Below are positions 37,545 to 45,978 of a DNA stretch of 64,000 nucleotides, piece by piece. The DNA lies in the NCBI RefSeq assembly GCF_002900965.1, contig NZ_PJOM01000002.1, positions 806,001 through 870,000 on the forward strand, read 5' to 3'. Each line of letters begins with the position of its first letter. The first letter of the stretch is position 1. The DNA comes from Pseudotabrizicola formosa (lineage in GTDB: Bacteria > Pseudomonadota > Alphaproteobacteria > Rhodobacterales > Rhodobacteraceae). The notes beneath the pieces are model-generated. The model did not search any database. It was not told the origin of the DNA and worked only from the letters and a program-made list of their open reading frames with translations. Both the position numbers and the translations under genes were made by a program.

Positions 37545-38471
37545 TTATGCGGCGGGCGGCACGGCTGCTGCCATTTCGCGCGCGATTCCCGCCGCCAGCC
37601 GCGCGTTGTTCAGCACCAGCGCGATATTGGCGGTCAGCGACCGGCCTTCGGTCATCTCATACATGCGGTCCAGCAGATAGGGCGTCACCGCCTTGGCGCT
37701 GATGCCATCGGCCTCGGCCTGTTGCAGCGCGGCTTCGATTACCGGGGTGATCTCGGCACTGGCAATTTCAGCCTCCGCTGGGATCGGGTTGGCCACCAGC
37801 TGGCCGCCGGGCAGGCCAAGCGCGGTGCGCATCCGCTGCGCCGCCGCGATCTGTGCCGCCGTGTCCATGCGCAGCGGGGCCTTCAGACCCGAGGAGCGCG
37901 ACCAGAACGCCGGAAAGTCATCTTGCCCATAGGCGATCACCGGCACCCCATGGGTTTCCAGCACCTCCAGCGTTTTGGGCAGGTCCAGAATGGCCTTTGC
38001 CCCCGCTGCCACCACCGTCACCGGGGTCTGCGCCAGCTCCAGCAGATCGGCAGAAATATCAAAGGTGGTCTCGGCCCCGCGATGCACCCCGCCGATGCCG
38101 CCCGTGGCAAAGACATGGATGCCGGCCAGATGCGCGCAGATCATCGTGGCGGCAACTGTCGTGGCCCCCATCCCGCCGGTTGCAAGGCAGGCCGCAAGGT
38201 CGGCGCGGCTCAGCTTGGCCACATCCTGCGCCTGCCCCAGCCGGTCCAGCTCTGCCTCGGTCAAGCCGATGTGGATCCGCCCGTCCATGATGGCGATGGT
38301 GGCGGGCACCGCGCCCTGCGCGCGGATCTCATCCTCGACCGCGCGGGCGGTTTCCACATTCTGCGGGAACGGCATGCCATGGGTGATGATGGTGGATTCC
38401 AGTGCCACGATGGCTGCGCCTTGCGCGCGGGCCTGTGCCACTTCGGGCGCATAGGTCAGGGGAAGGGTCAT
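37545..38471 (-). CDS. psuG: Pseudouridine-5'-phosphate glycosidase
   Basis: A 308-residue PsuG, which splits the C-C bond of pseudouridine 5'-phosphate to uracil and ribose 5-phosphate. It shows ALESTIITHGMPFPQN near residues 23-38, GGMGATTVAATM, ATGGIGGVHRG, SADLLELAQTPVTVV and AYGQDDFPAFW, all family landmarks. The gene overlaps the upstream kinase gene by four bases, which fits a pseudouridine-salvage pair. Confidence 0.93.
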   Translation of the reverse strand: MTLPLTYAPEVAQARAQGAAIVALESTIITHGMPFPQNVETARAVEDEIRAQGAVPATIAIMDGRIHIGLTEAELDRLGQAQDVAKLSRADLAACLATGGMGATTVAATMICAHLAGIHVFATGGIGGVHRGAETTFDISADLLELAQTPVTVVAAGAKAILDLPKTLEVLETHGVPVIAYGQDDFPAFWSRSSGLKAPLRMDTAAQIAAAQRMRTALGLPGGQLVANPIPAEAEIASAEITPVIEAALQQAEADGISAKAVTPYLLDRMYEMTEGRSLTANIALVLNNARLAAGIAREMAAAVPPAA

Positions 38472-39358
38472 GATCCGATATCTCCAGAAACGTAATCGGC
38501 AGCCGCCTGCAGCGCCGCCTCCAAGGCACGGGTGCGCGACGCGCCCTCGCGCTGTTCGGCCACGATATGCGCGGCCATAAATGTATCACCTGCCCCCGTC
38601 ACCCGGGTCACAAGAACCGGTGGCGGCGCGCCGGTGATGACACCCTGCCCCGCCGTGCCTTCCGCCGCATCGCGCCCGCCATCGGTGACCAGCACCCGGG
38701 CCGCGCCGCGCGCGAGCAAGGCCTCGGCCGCCTCTGCCGCCGTGTCAAACCGGCCCTTGGCGATCAGCCCGGCCTCTTCAAGGTTCACATAAAGCGTGGC
38801 GCGCGGATGCCCCAATAGCGGCATAAGCCGCTCTGCCTTGCCCGGGCTTGCCGGGGCCACCCGCAGATCGGCCCGCGCAAACAGGGGCGAGCGGGCAATG
38901 TCGGAAATCAAGGCTTCGGTCAGATTGCCGTCCAGCGCGATCAGCCCGGCATAGGGCGCGGCTTGCGATCCCAAGGAGCCATCCCCCAGGGCGCGCAGGA
39001 TCTTGTCACCTGCCATTTCCAGCGAATGGGCATCGGCAATCGCCGCGATCAACCCGTTTGCGCCCTCGATCGCCATATAGCGGTCGGTCGGCAGATCATC
39101 CGAGCGGTAGATATGGCTGCACTCCATGCCCATCCGCAGACAGGCCGCGATCAGCTCGTCACCCTCGGCATCGCGGCCGACCGCCGTCAACAGCGCGGGG
39201 CGCAGGCCGAAGCGGGTCAGCGTCATCGCGATGTTGAGTGCAACACCCCCCGGCAGCCGGGTGATGCGACCGGGCACATCCGACCCCAGCCGCAAGGATG
39301 CGGGCGCGCGGCCGATGATGTCCCACAGAACCGATCCGATACAGAGAATGTCGCTCAT
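38468..39358 (-). CDS. psuK: PfkB-family kinase, likely pseudouridine kinase
   Basis: A 296-residue ribokinase-fold kinase. The start ATG 39358 gives MSDILCIGSVLWDIIGRAP; the N-terminal glycines LPGGVALNIAMTLTRFG and the C-terminal ATP/anion-hole motif VTGAGDTFMAAHIVAEQ mark the PfkB family. Because it overlaps psuG by four bases, the likely substrate is pseudouridine, making pseudouridine 5'-phosphate. No strong ribosome-binding site is visible; its start lies within a small tandem hairpin repeat. Confidence 0.82.
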   Translation of the reverse strand: MSDILCIGSVLWDIIGRAPASLRLGSDVPGRITRLPGGVALNIAMTLTRFGLRPALLTAVGRDAEGDELIAACLRMGMECSHIYRSDDLPTDRYMAIEGANGLIAAIADAHSLEMAGDKILRALGDGSLGSQAAPYAGLIALDGNLTEALISDIARSPLFARADLRVAPASPGKAERLMPLLGHPRATLYVNLEEAGLIAKGRFDTAAEAAEALLARGAARVLVTDGGRDAAEGTAGQGVITGAPPPVLVTRVTGAGDTFMAAHIVAEQREGASRTRALEAALQAAADYVSGDIGS

Positions 39359-39405
39359 CAAGGCCCGCCTTTCGCGGGTCAAGGCCCGCCCTTTGCGGGC
39401 CTTGA
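39358..39405. repeat. Tandem 21-bp repeat with nested hairpins
   Basis: Two near-identical units, 39358-39378 and 39379-39399, each begin TCAAGGCCCGCC and end CGGG. The second, with the next bases, forms an 11-bp perfect inverted repeat TCAAGGCCCGC / GCGGGCCTTGA with a 5-base loop. It fills the spacer between bdhA and psuK. Confidence 0.7.
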
Positions 39406-39415
39406 TGCAGCGGCG

Positions 39416-40189
39416 CTACAGCGCCGTCCAGCCCCCATCGACCGAAATCGTGGTGCCGGTGATCTGTGCCGCCGCGTCGGATGCCAGAAACACCGCCGTC
39501 CCGCCGATCTGCTCGACCGTGGCAAAGGCCTTGCTGGGCTGACGCTCCAGCATCACCTTCTCGATCACGGTGTCGCGGTCCATGTTATGCTTTTTCATCT
39601 GATCGGGGATCTGCGCCTCGACCAGCGGGGTCAGCACATAGCCGGGGCAGATCGCATTGGCGGTGATCCCCTGCCCCGCACATTCCAGCGCTGTGACCTT
39701 GGTGAATCCAACCTGCCCATGCTTGGCCGCAACGTAGGCCCCCTTGTAGGGGCTGGCGGTCAGCCCATGCGCCGAGGCCACGTTGATCACCCGGCCCCAG
39801 CCGGCCTTGCGCATCAGCGGCAAGGCGGCGGCGGTGGTGTGGAAGGTAGAGGTCAGGTTTATGGCGATGATCCGGTCCCAGCTCTCCACCGGGAAATCCT
39901 CGATCGCCGCCACATGCTGGATACCGGCATTGTTGACCAGAATATCGCAGGCCCCGGCCTGCTCGATCAGCTTGCGGCAATCCTCGCCCTTTGACATGTC
40001 GGCCTGTATGTAGCGCACGGTGACGCCATGCTTGTCGGCCAGCTCTTTGGCCAGGGCGTGATCTTCATCCTTATCGGTAAAGCTGTTGATCACGACATCG
40101 GCACCCGCCCCGGCCAAGGCTTCGGCGATGCCCAGCCCGATACCCGAGGTTGATCCGGTGATGACGGCGGTCTTGCCCTTCAGGCTCAT
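39416..40189 (-). CDS. bdhA: 3-hydroxybutyrate dehydrogenase
   Basis: A 257-residue short-chain dehydrogenase matching bacterial 3-hydroxybutyrate dehydrogenase, which oxidises 3-hydroxybutyrate to acetoacetate in PHB breakdown. TGSTSGIGLGIAEAL is near residues 11-25, NNAGIQHVAAIEDFP near 87, VASAHGLTASPYKGAYVAAKHG gives the Ser-Tyr-Lys set, and GQGITANAICPGYVLTPLVE is typical. A TGC-rich inverted repeat like a PhaR site lies 19-30 bases upstream of the start. Confidence 0.92.
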   Translation of the reverse strand: MSLKGKTAVITGSTSGIGLGIAEALAGAGADVVINSFTDKDEDHALAKELADKHGVTVRYIQADMSKGEDCRKLIEQAGACDILVNNAGIQHVAAIEDFPVESWDRIIAINLTSTFHTTAAALPLMRKAGWGRVINVASAHGLTASPYKGAYVAAKHGQVGFTKVTALECAGQGITANAICPGYVLTPLVEAQIPDQMKKHNMDRDTVIEKVMLERQPSKAFATVEQIGGTAVFLASDAAAQITGTTISVDGGWTAL

Positions 40190-40207
40190 GGCGTTCCCCT
40201 CATTTTG

Positions 40208-40219
40208 CTGCTGATGCAG
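40208..40219 (-). promoter_or_regulatory. PhaR-like TGC-rich operator upstream of bdhA
   Basis: CTGC-TGAT-GCAG fits the CTGC-N3/4-GCAG pattern recalled for PhaR of Rhodobacter and Paracoccus, the regulator of PHB genes. A second symmetric element, TGCAGC-N6-GCTGCA at 40215-40232, overlaps it. Both lie just before bdhA. Confidence 0.45.
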
Positions 40220-40269
40220 CTTACATGCTGCAAACGCGAATGACAGGGGTGCAGGTTCCCGACCGGGCC

Positions 40270-40345
40270 AAAAAAAACGCCGGCACGAAGCCGGCGTTAA
40301 GTTATTGAGGCAGGTTTCATACAGGCAAGAAACCTATCGAGCAGT
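40270..40345 (-). ncRNA. Candidate small RNA upstream of bdhA
   Basis: On the minus strand a promoter (TTGGCC at 40380-40375, 17 bases, TATATA at 40357-40352) is followed by a 7-bp hairpin AGGTTTC / GAAACCT with a 10-base loop (40335-40312), the single-stranded linker GCCTCAATAACTT and a 9-bp terminator AACGCCGGC / GCCGGCGTT running into eight T residues in all. No minus-strand gene lies upstream that this terminator could serve, so an independent transcript of about 76 bases is the simplest reading. I do not recognise a known RNA family. Confidence 0.5.
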
Positions 40346-40351
40346 GCCCTC

Positions 40352-40380
40352 TATATACGCCGCTTGTCGCCGATGGCCAA
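40352..40380 (-). promoter_or_regulatory. Promoter of the candidate sRNA
   Basis: TTGGCC and TATATA with a 17-base spacer on the minus strand; transcription would start near 40345. Confidence 0.5.
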
Positions 40381-40458
40381 GTTAAAAGTTTGAAAAGGCT
40401 CACAACCCGGCCTAGCGTGCGGCCAAAGAAACCAAGGCCGCGGGGGTTTGTTGCCGGA

Positions 40459-42285
40459 ATGGGACCAGATTTTTTCCACATCAGACAGGGATTTGTGGTC
40501 GCGGCGCTGCTTGTGTTCGCCGCCACTCCGGGTGTTTCACAGGGAAGTGATTCTGCGGCTCATGGCATAGCTATGTATGGCACCCCCGCCCTCCCCCCGG
40601 ATTTTGTGTCGCTGCCCTATGTGAACCCCGAGGCTCCCAAGGGCGGGCGCATCATCACCGGCGAGTCGGGCAGCTTTGACTCGATGAACCCGTTCATCCT
40701 GCGCGGTCGTGCGCCGGCGTCGGTGGCCAGCCTGACGGTCGAGACGCTGATGGGCCGGTCTTATGACGAACCCTTCACGCTCTACGGTCTGCTGGCCGAA
40801 TCGATCACCACCGATGCGGCACGGACCTACGTAGAATTTACCCTGCGTGAGGCTGCCCGATTCTCTGATGGCAGCCCGGTCACGGTCGAAGACGTGCGCT
40901 GGTCGTTTGAAACCCTGGGCACGCTTGGCAACCCGCGTTATCACACCGCCTGGAACAAGATCGACCGGGCCGAGATCACGGGCCCCCGCTCGATCCGCTT
41001 TACCTTCAACACAGCCGACCGCGAACTGCCGCTGATCCTGGGCCTGCGCCCGATCCTGCAAAAGGCGCAATGGGAGGGCAAGGCGTTCGACGCCTCGACG
41101 CTGGAAGCGCCCATCGGCTCGGGCCCCTATGTCGTCGATGGCTTCGAGACCGGGCGCTCCGTCAGCTTTCGCCGCAACCCGGACTGGTGGGGCAAGGATC
41201 TGCCCTTCAACCGCGGCCAGCACAATTTTGACGAGGTGCGCACCGAGTATTTCGGCGATGGCGGCGTGGTGTTCGAGGCGTTCAAGGGCGGGCTGATCAG
41301 CACATGGCGCGAAACCAGCCCGGCCAAATGGGCCAGCAGCTATACCTGGCCCGAGGTGACCGATGGCACCATCGTCAAATCCGAAATCCCGCATCAGCGC
41401 CCCTCGGGCATCGAAGGCTTTGTGATGAACACGCGGCGCGCGCTGTTTGCCGACTGGCGGGTGCGCGAGGCGATGATTCTGGCCTTCAACTTTGAATTGG
41501 TGAACCAGACCATCAATGGCGGGGCCAATCCGCGCATCCCGTCTTATTTCGGCAATTCTCCCTTGGGCTTTACCCCCGGCACCCCGGCACAGGGGCGGGT
41601 GCTAGAGCTTTTGGAGCCCTTTGCCGACAGATTGCTGCCCGGCGCGATTGAAGGGTACAGCGTCCCGCAGGGCGATGGCACCGAGGCCAACCGCCGCAAC
41701 ATCCGCGCCGCCACCGCCCTGCTGGCCGAGGCGGGGTACACGATTGACGCAGGCCAGCTGAAAGACCCCGCAGGCCAGCCGGTGGCGTTCGAGATCCTGC
41801 TGGTCAACGGGGCCAATGACATGATCACCGCCGCCGATATCTATGTCGAAAGCCTGAAGCGCCTTGGCATCTCGGCGCGCGTCACCACCGTGGACAATGC
41901 GCAGTACATCGAACGCACCAACAGCTATGCCTTTGACATGACGCATTACATCCGCAGCCTGTCGCTGTCGCCGGGCAATGAACAGACGCTCTACTGGGGG
42001 TCCGCCGGGGTAACGCAGCCCGGCACCCGCAACTGGATGGGCATGGCGTCTCCGGCGGCCGAGGCGATGATCGAGACAATGCTCAATGCGCCCGATACCG
42101 AGACCTTTGCAGCCGCGACACAGGCGCTGGACCGTGTGCTGACCACGGGTAGATATGTGGTGCCGATGTGGTATTCTGATGTTTCACGACTGGCACACCG
42201 CAAAGAGCTGAAATTCCCTGCCCGTCTGCCGCTGTATGGCGACTGGATCGGGTTTCAGCCAGAGGTCTGGTGGCATGAGCAATAA
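40459..42285 (+). CDS. ABC transporter solute-binding protein, family 5
   Basis: A periplasmic oligopeptide-type binding protein of about 608 residues, closest in pattern to YejA-like proteins. After a signal peptide (GFVVAALLVFAATPGVSQG) come MYGTPALPPDFVSLPYVNPEAPKGG, LAESITTD and RFSDGSPVTVEDVRWSFETL, typical for the family. ATG 40459 gives a well-shaped signal peptide; TTG 40390, which would add a very basic stretch, is the alternative. Neither has a good ribosome-binding site. No ABC permease or ATPase genes follow, so the partners are encoded elsewhere. Confidence 0.88.
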   Translation: MGPDFFHIRQGFVVAALLVFAATPGVSQGSDSAAHGIAMYGTPALPPDFVSLPYVNPEAPKGGRIITGESGSFDSMNPFILRGRAPASVASLTVETLMGRSYDEPFTLYGLLAESITTDAARTYVEFTLREAARFSDGSPVTVEDVRWSFETLGTLGNPRYHTAWNKIDRAEITGPRSIRFTFNTADRELPLILGLRPILQKAQWEGKAFDASTLEAPIGSGPYVVDGFETGRSVSFRRNPDWWGKDLPFNRGQHNFDEVRTEYFGDGGVVFEAFKGGLISTWRETSPAKWASSYTWPEVTDGTIVKSEIPHQRPSGIEGFVMNTRRALFADWRVREAMILAFNFELVNQTINGGANPRIPSYFGNSPLGFTPGTPAQGRVLELLEPFADRLLPGAIEGYSVPQGDGTEANRRNIRAATALLAEAGYTIDAGQLKDPAGQPVAFEILLVNGANDMITAADIYVESLKRLGISARVTTVDNAQYIERTNSYAFDMTHYIRSLSLSPGNEQTLYWGSAGVTQPGTRNWMGMASPAAEAMIETMLNAPDTETFAAATQALDRVLTTGRYVVPMWYSDVSRLAHRKELKFPARLPLYGDWIGFQPEVWWHEQ

Positions 42286-42305
42286 ACCAAGAAACGGGCA
42301 GACAG

Positions 42306-42431
42306 ATGCGTAAATCCTTTCTGATGGCGGCGGCGGCCGCTCTGATGATCCTTTCGGGCTGCGCCACGGTCGAGGGCATTGGCCGCGACATTTCCGGCGG
42401 GGCCAACCGCGTATCGGGCTGGCTCGGCTGA
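42306..42431 (+). CDS. Entericidin-like small lipoprotein
   Basis: A 41-residue lipoprotein. The signal peptide MRKSFLMAAAAALMILSGC ends in a lipobox with Cys19, and the mature part ATVEGIGRDISGG matches the conserved core of entericidin A/B peptides (CNTVRGxGxDIxxxG). Entericidins are small outer-membrane-linked lipoproteins of a toxin-antidote pair in enterobacteria; in alphaproteobacteria single copies of unclear role are common. It starts 20 bases after the binding-protein gene; no second copy is next to it. Confidence 0.85.
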   Translation: MRKSFLMAAAAALMILSGCATVEGIGRDISGGANRVSGWLG

Positions 42432-42505
42432 CGCTGCGGCCCTGTGCCGGTTGATCAGCCGGGTTTGCGATTGCGCGGGCCGGCGCGGCAGATTAGGCAA
42501 GGGTC

Positions 42506-44023
42506 ATGCAATCCCTTCTAGAGACCGGACCCGCCCCAACCGTGCCTGCGCCGTTCAACATGGCGCAGCATGTGCTGGCCAGTTCGGTGGCACGCGCGCC
42601 CGACAAGCTGGCGCTGCGGATCATCACGGCGCATGGCGCAGAGGACTGGAGCTATGCCCGTCTGCATGGCGCGGTTCTGGGCTGCGCCGCCGGTCTCTTG
42701 GCCAAAGGGCTGCGGCCCGGCGACCGTATCCTGATGCGGCTGGCCAATCAGGTCGAATTTCCCATCCTGTTTCTGGGGGCTCTGGCCGCTGGCATGGTGC
42801 CGGTCGCAACCTCGGCACAGCTGACCCGGGCCGAGATCACGCCGATGGCGGCGCGCATCGGCCCCTGTCTGATTGTGGCAAGCGACGGCGTGGCGCTGCC
42901 CGATGGCCAGACCTGCCCCGTGATCAGCGATGCCGAGATCCGGGCGATGGAAAGCCTGCCCCCAGCAGCCTTTCACCAGGGCGATCCCGACCGGCCCGGC
43001 TATATCATCTTCACCTCGGGCACCTCTGGCAATCCGATGGCCGTGGTGCATGCGCATCGTGCCATCCTGGCACGCCGGATGATGCATGACGGCTGGGAAG
43101 GGCTGACCGGCGAGGATGTCCTGCTGCACGCGGGCGCCTTCAACTGGACCTACACGCTGGGCACCGGGTTGATGGACCCCTGGACCGTGGGGGCCACGGC
43201 GCTGATCCCCGGCGCGGGGACCAGCCCCGCCGATCTGCCCGACCTGCTGCACAGCTACCGCGCCACGATCTTTGCCGCCGCCCCCGGCGTCTATCGTCAG
43301 ATGTTGCGCCTTCCCCTGCGCGCCCTGCCGCATCTGCGCCACGGGCTGTCAGCGGGCGAGAAACTGGCGCCCGAGACGCGCGCCGCATGGACCCGCGCCA
43401 CAGGCACTCCGGTCTGTGAGGCGCTTGGCATGTCGGAAATCTCGACCTTCATCTCGGAAGCACCAGACCGGCCCGCACCGGACGGGGCCACCGGCTTTGC
43501 ACAAGCCGGGCGGCGCATTGCCGCCCTTGGGCCGGACCTGGCCCCGGTGCCGCGCGGCACCCCCGGCCAGCTGGCGATCGACCGCCGTGATCCGGGGCTG
43601 ATGCTGGGCTATCTGGACGCCCCCGAGGCCACCGCGGCACGGCTGAAGGGCGACTGGTTCCTGACCGGAGATCAGGTGCAGATCGACGCATCAGGCGCCG
43701 TGACCTATCTGGGCCGCGACGATGACCAGATGAATGCCGGCGGCTACCGTGTCAGCCCGGTCGAGGTGGAGGCCGCGATGGCCCGCTGTCCGGGGGTGAT
43801 CGAAGCGGCGGTGACCGAGGTCGAGGTCAAGCCCGGCGTCACCGTCATCGCCTGTTTCTACACGGCCGCCACCCCATTGGAGGACGCGGCCCTGTCCGCC
43901 CATGCCGAAACCCATCTGGCCCGCTACAAACAGCCGCGCCTCTTTCGCCACCTGCCCGCCCTGCCCCGCGGGGCCAATGCAAAGCTCAACCGCCGCGCGC
44001 TGCGCGGCATGGGGGTCTCATGA
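42506..44023 (+). CDS. AMP-dependent acyl-CoA synthetase/ligase
   Basis: A 505-residue adenylate-forming enzyme, probably making acyl- or aryl-CoA. The P-loop motif reads IIFTSGTSGNPMAVVHAHR (residues 167-185): the usual lysine after Pro is Met178. Later motifs are present: EALGMSEIS, GDWFLTGDQ, YLGRDDDQMNAGGYRVSPVEVE and the C-terminal catalytic lysine in ANAKLNRR. The hinge lysine is also replaced (QMN). Substrate unknown. It overlaps the following DsbA-family gene by four bases. Confidence 0.85.
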   Translation: MQSLLETGPAPTVPAPFNMAQHVLASSVARAPDKLALRIITAHGAEDWSYARLHGAVLGCAAGLLAKGLRPGDRILMRLANQVEFPILFLGALAAGMVPVATSAQLTRAEITPMAARIGPCLIVASDGVALPDGQTCPVISDAEIRAMESLPPAAFHQGDPDRPGYIIFTSGTSGNPMAVVHAHRAILARRMMHDGWEGLTGEDVLLHAGAFNWTYTLGTGLMDPWTVGATALIPGAGTSPADLPDLLHSYRATIFAAAPGVYRQMLRLPLRALPHLRHGLSAGEKLAPETRAAWTRATGTPVCEALGMSEISTFISEAPDRPAPDGATGFAQAGRRIAALGPDLAPVPRGTPGQLAIDRRDPGLMLGYLDAPEATAARLKGDWFLTGDQVQIDASGAVTYLGRDDDQMNAGGYRVSPVEVEAAMARCPGVIEAAVTEVEVKPGVTVIACFYTAATPLEDAALSAHAETHLARYKQPRLFRHLPALPRGANAKLNRRALRGMGVS

Positions 44024-44667
44024 TCAAGCTTGATATCTTTTCCGATCCGGTCTGTCCCTGGTGCTATATCGGCAAGGCCAACCTCGACCGCGCGCTCGAA
44101 TCCGCCCCGGATCATCCGTTCGACATCGAATGGCATCCCTTTCAGCTCAACCCCGGCATGCCAGCTGAAGGCGTGGACCGGGCCGCGTATCTGGAGGCAA
44201 AATTCGGCGGCAAGGCCAAGGCGGTCGAGATCTACGCCCGTGTGGAGCAGGCCGCCCGGGAGGCCGGACTGACGATCGACTTTTCCAGCATCAAGACCAT
44301 GCCCAACACCCTCAACGCCCACCGCCTGATTCATTGGGCCGGGCTGGAGGGGCGGCAAACCGCCATCGTCTCGGCGCTGTTTCGCGCCTATTGGCGCGAG
44401 GGGCGCGACATTGGTGATGCCAGCACCCTGACCGATATTGCCGAGGCCGCTGGCATGGACCGCGCCCTGACCGAACGCCTGCTGGCCACGGATGAGGATC
44501 GCGAGGCGCTGAAAGCCCGCGATATCCACGCCCGGCAGCGCGGGGTCACCGGGGTGCCCTGCTTTATCATCGGCAATCAATACGTGGTGTCCGGCGCGCA
44601 GCCGCCGCAAGTCTGGGCCGATGTGCTGGCCGAACTGCGCGGGAGCGCACAGAGCACAGGCCGTTAG
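44020..44667 (+). CDS. DsbA-family oxidoreductase (FrnE-like)
   Basis: A 215-residue thioredoxin-fold protein of the FrnE/2-hydroxychromene-2-carboxylate isomerase group. The active CPWC lies at residues 12-15 (FSDPVCPWCYIGK), and GVTGVPCFIIGNQYVVSGAQ contains the cis-proline loop. No signal peptide, so it acts in the cytoplasm. Known FrnE proteins are disulfide oxidoreductases linked to stress tolerance. Overlap with the acyl-CoA ligase gene suggests translation coupling. Confidence 0.88.
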   Translation: MIKLDIFSDPVCPWCYIGKANLDRALESAPDHPFDIEWHPFQLNPGMPAEGVDRAAYLEAKFGGKAKAVEIYARVEQAAREAGLTIDFSSIKTMPNTLNAHRLIHWAGLEGRQTAIVSALFRAYWREGRDIGDASTLTDIAEAAGMDRALTERLLATDEDREALKARDIHARQRGVTGVPCFIIGNQYVVSGAQPPQVWADVLAELRGSAQSTGR

Positions 44668-44721
44668 CGCCATGGTCGCTCCTTTGCGCGCGTGTTAGCC
44701 AAGCGCGGAAAGGACACAGCC

Positions 44722-45936
44722 ATGTCACACCCCCACCCACCGCAGCGCGCCCTCGGCCAGACCGAGTTCATCGCGCTGATAGCGATGCTGTTTGCCACCA
44801 TCGCCTTTTCCATCGACGCGATGCTGCCCGCCCTGCCGGAGATCGCGGCCGAGCTTTCCCCCGATGCCCCCAACAATGCCCAACTGATCCTGACCAGTTT
44901 CGTCTTCGGCATGGGGATCGGCACGCTGTTTGCCGGGCCATTGTCCGACAGCTTTGGCCGCAAGACGGTGATCGTGGGCGGGGCGCTGCTCTATTGTGGC
45001 GGGGCCCTGCTGGCCTATGTCGCACCCACGCTGGAAACCATGTTGCTCGCCCGCGTGCTTCAGGGGCTCGGGGCGGCTGGCCCGCGCGTGGTGTCGCTGG
45101 CCTTGGTGCGCGATGTGCATTCGGGGCCGCGCATGGCGCGGATCGTCAGCTTTGCGATGATGATCTTCACACTCGTGCCTGCCGCAGCCCCCTTGCTGGG
45201 CCAGTACATCATGGCAGGCTTTGGCTGGCGCAGCATTTTCCTGGCCTTCTTGCTGTTCTCTGCCGTCTCGGTGCTGTGGCTCACGATCCGGCAGCCCGAG
45301 ACCCTGCTGCCCGCCGACCGTCGCCCGTTCCGCGCCGCCCCAATCTGGGCCGCATTGAAAGAGGTGCTGTCGCTGCGCAGCATCCGCCTCTCGATTCTGG
45401 CGCAAACCCTTGGCTTTGCCGCCCTGTTCGGCACGCTCTCCTCGACGCAACAGCTGTTTGACCAGACCTATGGCCGGGCTGAGAGCTTTCCGCTTTATTT
45501 TGCGCTGATCGCGCTGATTTCCGGCTCGTCCTCGCTGCTCAACGCCTCGCTGGTGATGCGTCTGGGCATGCGGCGTCTGGTGCGGGTGTCTTTTGCCACG
45601 CAGATGCTGGTCTCGGCGGCGTTTGTGATCGCCTTCACCCTGAACCTTTGGCCCGCGCCCGAGGTGCTGGAGCTGGAATTCTTCGCCTATCTGATCTGGA
45701 CCATCGGCGTGTTCTTCATGGTGGGCATGACCATCGGCAACCTGAATGCCCTGGCGCTGGAACCTGTGGGGCATATTGCGGGCATGGCGGCTTCGGTCAC
45801 CGGGGCGCTGTCGACAGTGTGTTCGGTGATCCTCGCAGCCCCGGTGGGGCTGGCCTTCAACGGCACCCCGCTGCCGCTGATGATCGGGGTCATGCTGTTC
45901 ACCGGTCTGGCCTATGCGGTGGCGCGCAGGCTCTGA
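44722..45936 (+). CDS. MFS multidrug efflux transporter (Bcr/CflA type)
   Basis: A 404-residue transporter with twelve membrane segments of the Bcr/CflA drug-exporter subfamily. Signatures include FSIDAMLPALPEIAAEL in the first segment, GPLSDSFGRKTVIVGG (MFS motif A) and RVLQGLGAAGPRVVSLALVRD (motif B/C region with the conserved arginine). Start ATG 44722 has AAAGGA nine bases upstream. Substrate cannot be told. It is followed by a GC-rich hairpin shared with mfd. Confidence 0.9.
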   Translation: MSHPHPPQRALGQTEFIALIAMLFATIAFSIDAMLPALPEIAAELSPDAPNNAQLILTSFVFGMGIGTLFAGPLSDSFGRKTVIVGGALLYCGGALLAYVAPTLETMLLARVLQGLGAAGPRVVSLALVRDVHSGPRMARIVSFAMMIFTLVPAAAPLLGQYIMAGFGWRSIFLAFLLFSAVSVLWLTIRQPETLLPADRRPFRAAPIWAALKEVLSLRSIRLSILAQTLGFAALFGTLSSTQQLFDQTYGRAESFPLYFALIALISGSSSLLNASLVMRLGMRRLVRVSFATQMLVSAAFVIAFTLNLWPAPEVLELEFFAYLIWTIGVFFMVGMTIGNLNALALEPVGHIAGMAASVTGALSTVCSVILAAPVGLAFNGTPLPLMIGVMLFTGLAYAVARRL

Positions 45937-45941
45937 TCCCA

Positions 45942-45969
45942 TGCACGTGCCCCTGCGGGGGCACGTGCA
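45942..45969. terminator. Hairpin between the converging MFS gene and mfd
   Basis: Perfect 12-bp stem TGCACGTGCCCC / GGGGCACGTGCA with loop TGCG. No T-run follows on either strand, so termination may need Rho. Confidence 0.6.
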
Positions 45970-45978
45970 AAACCATCG

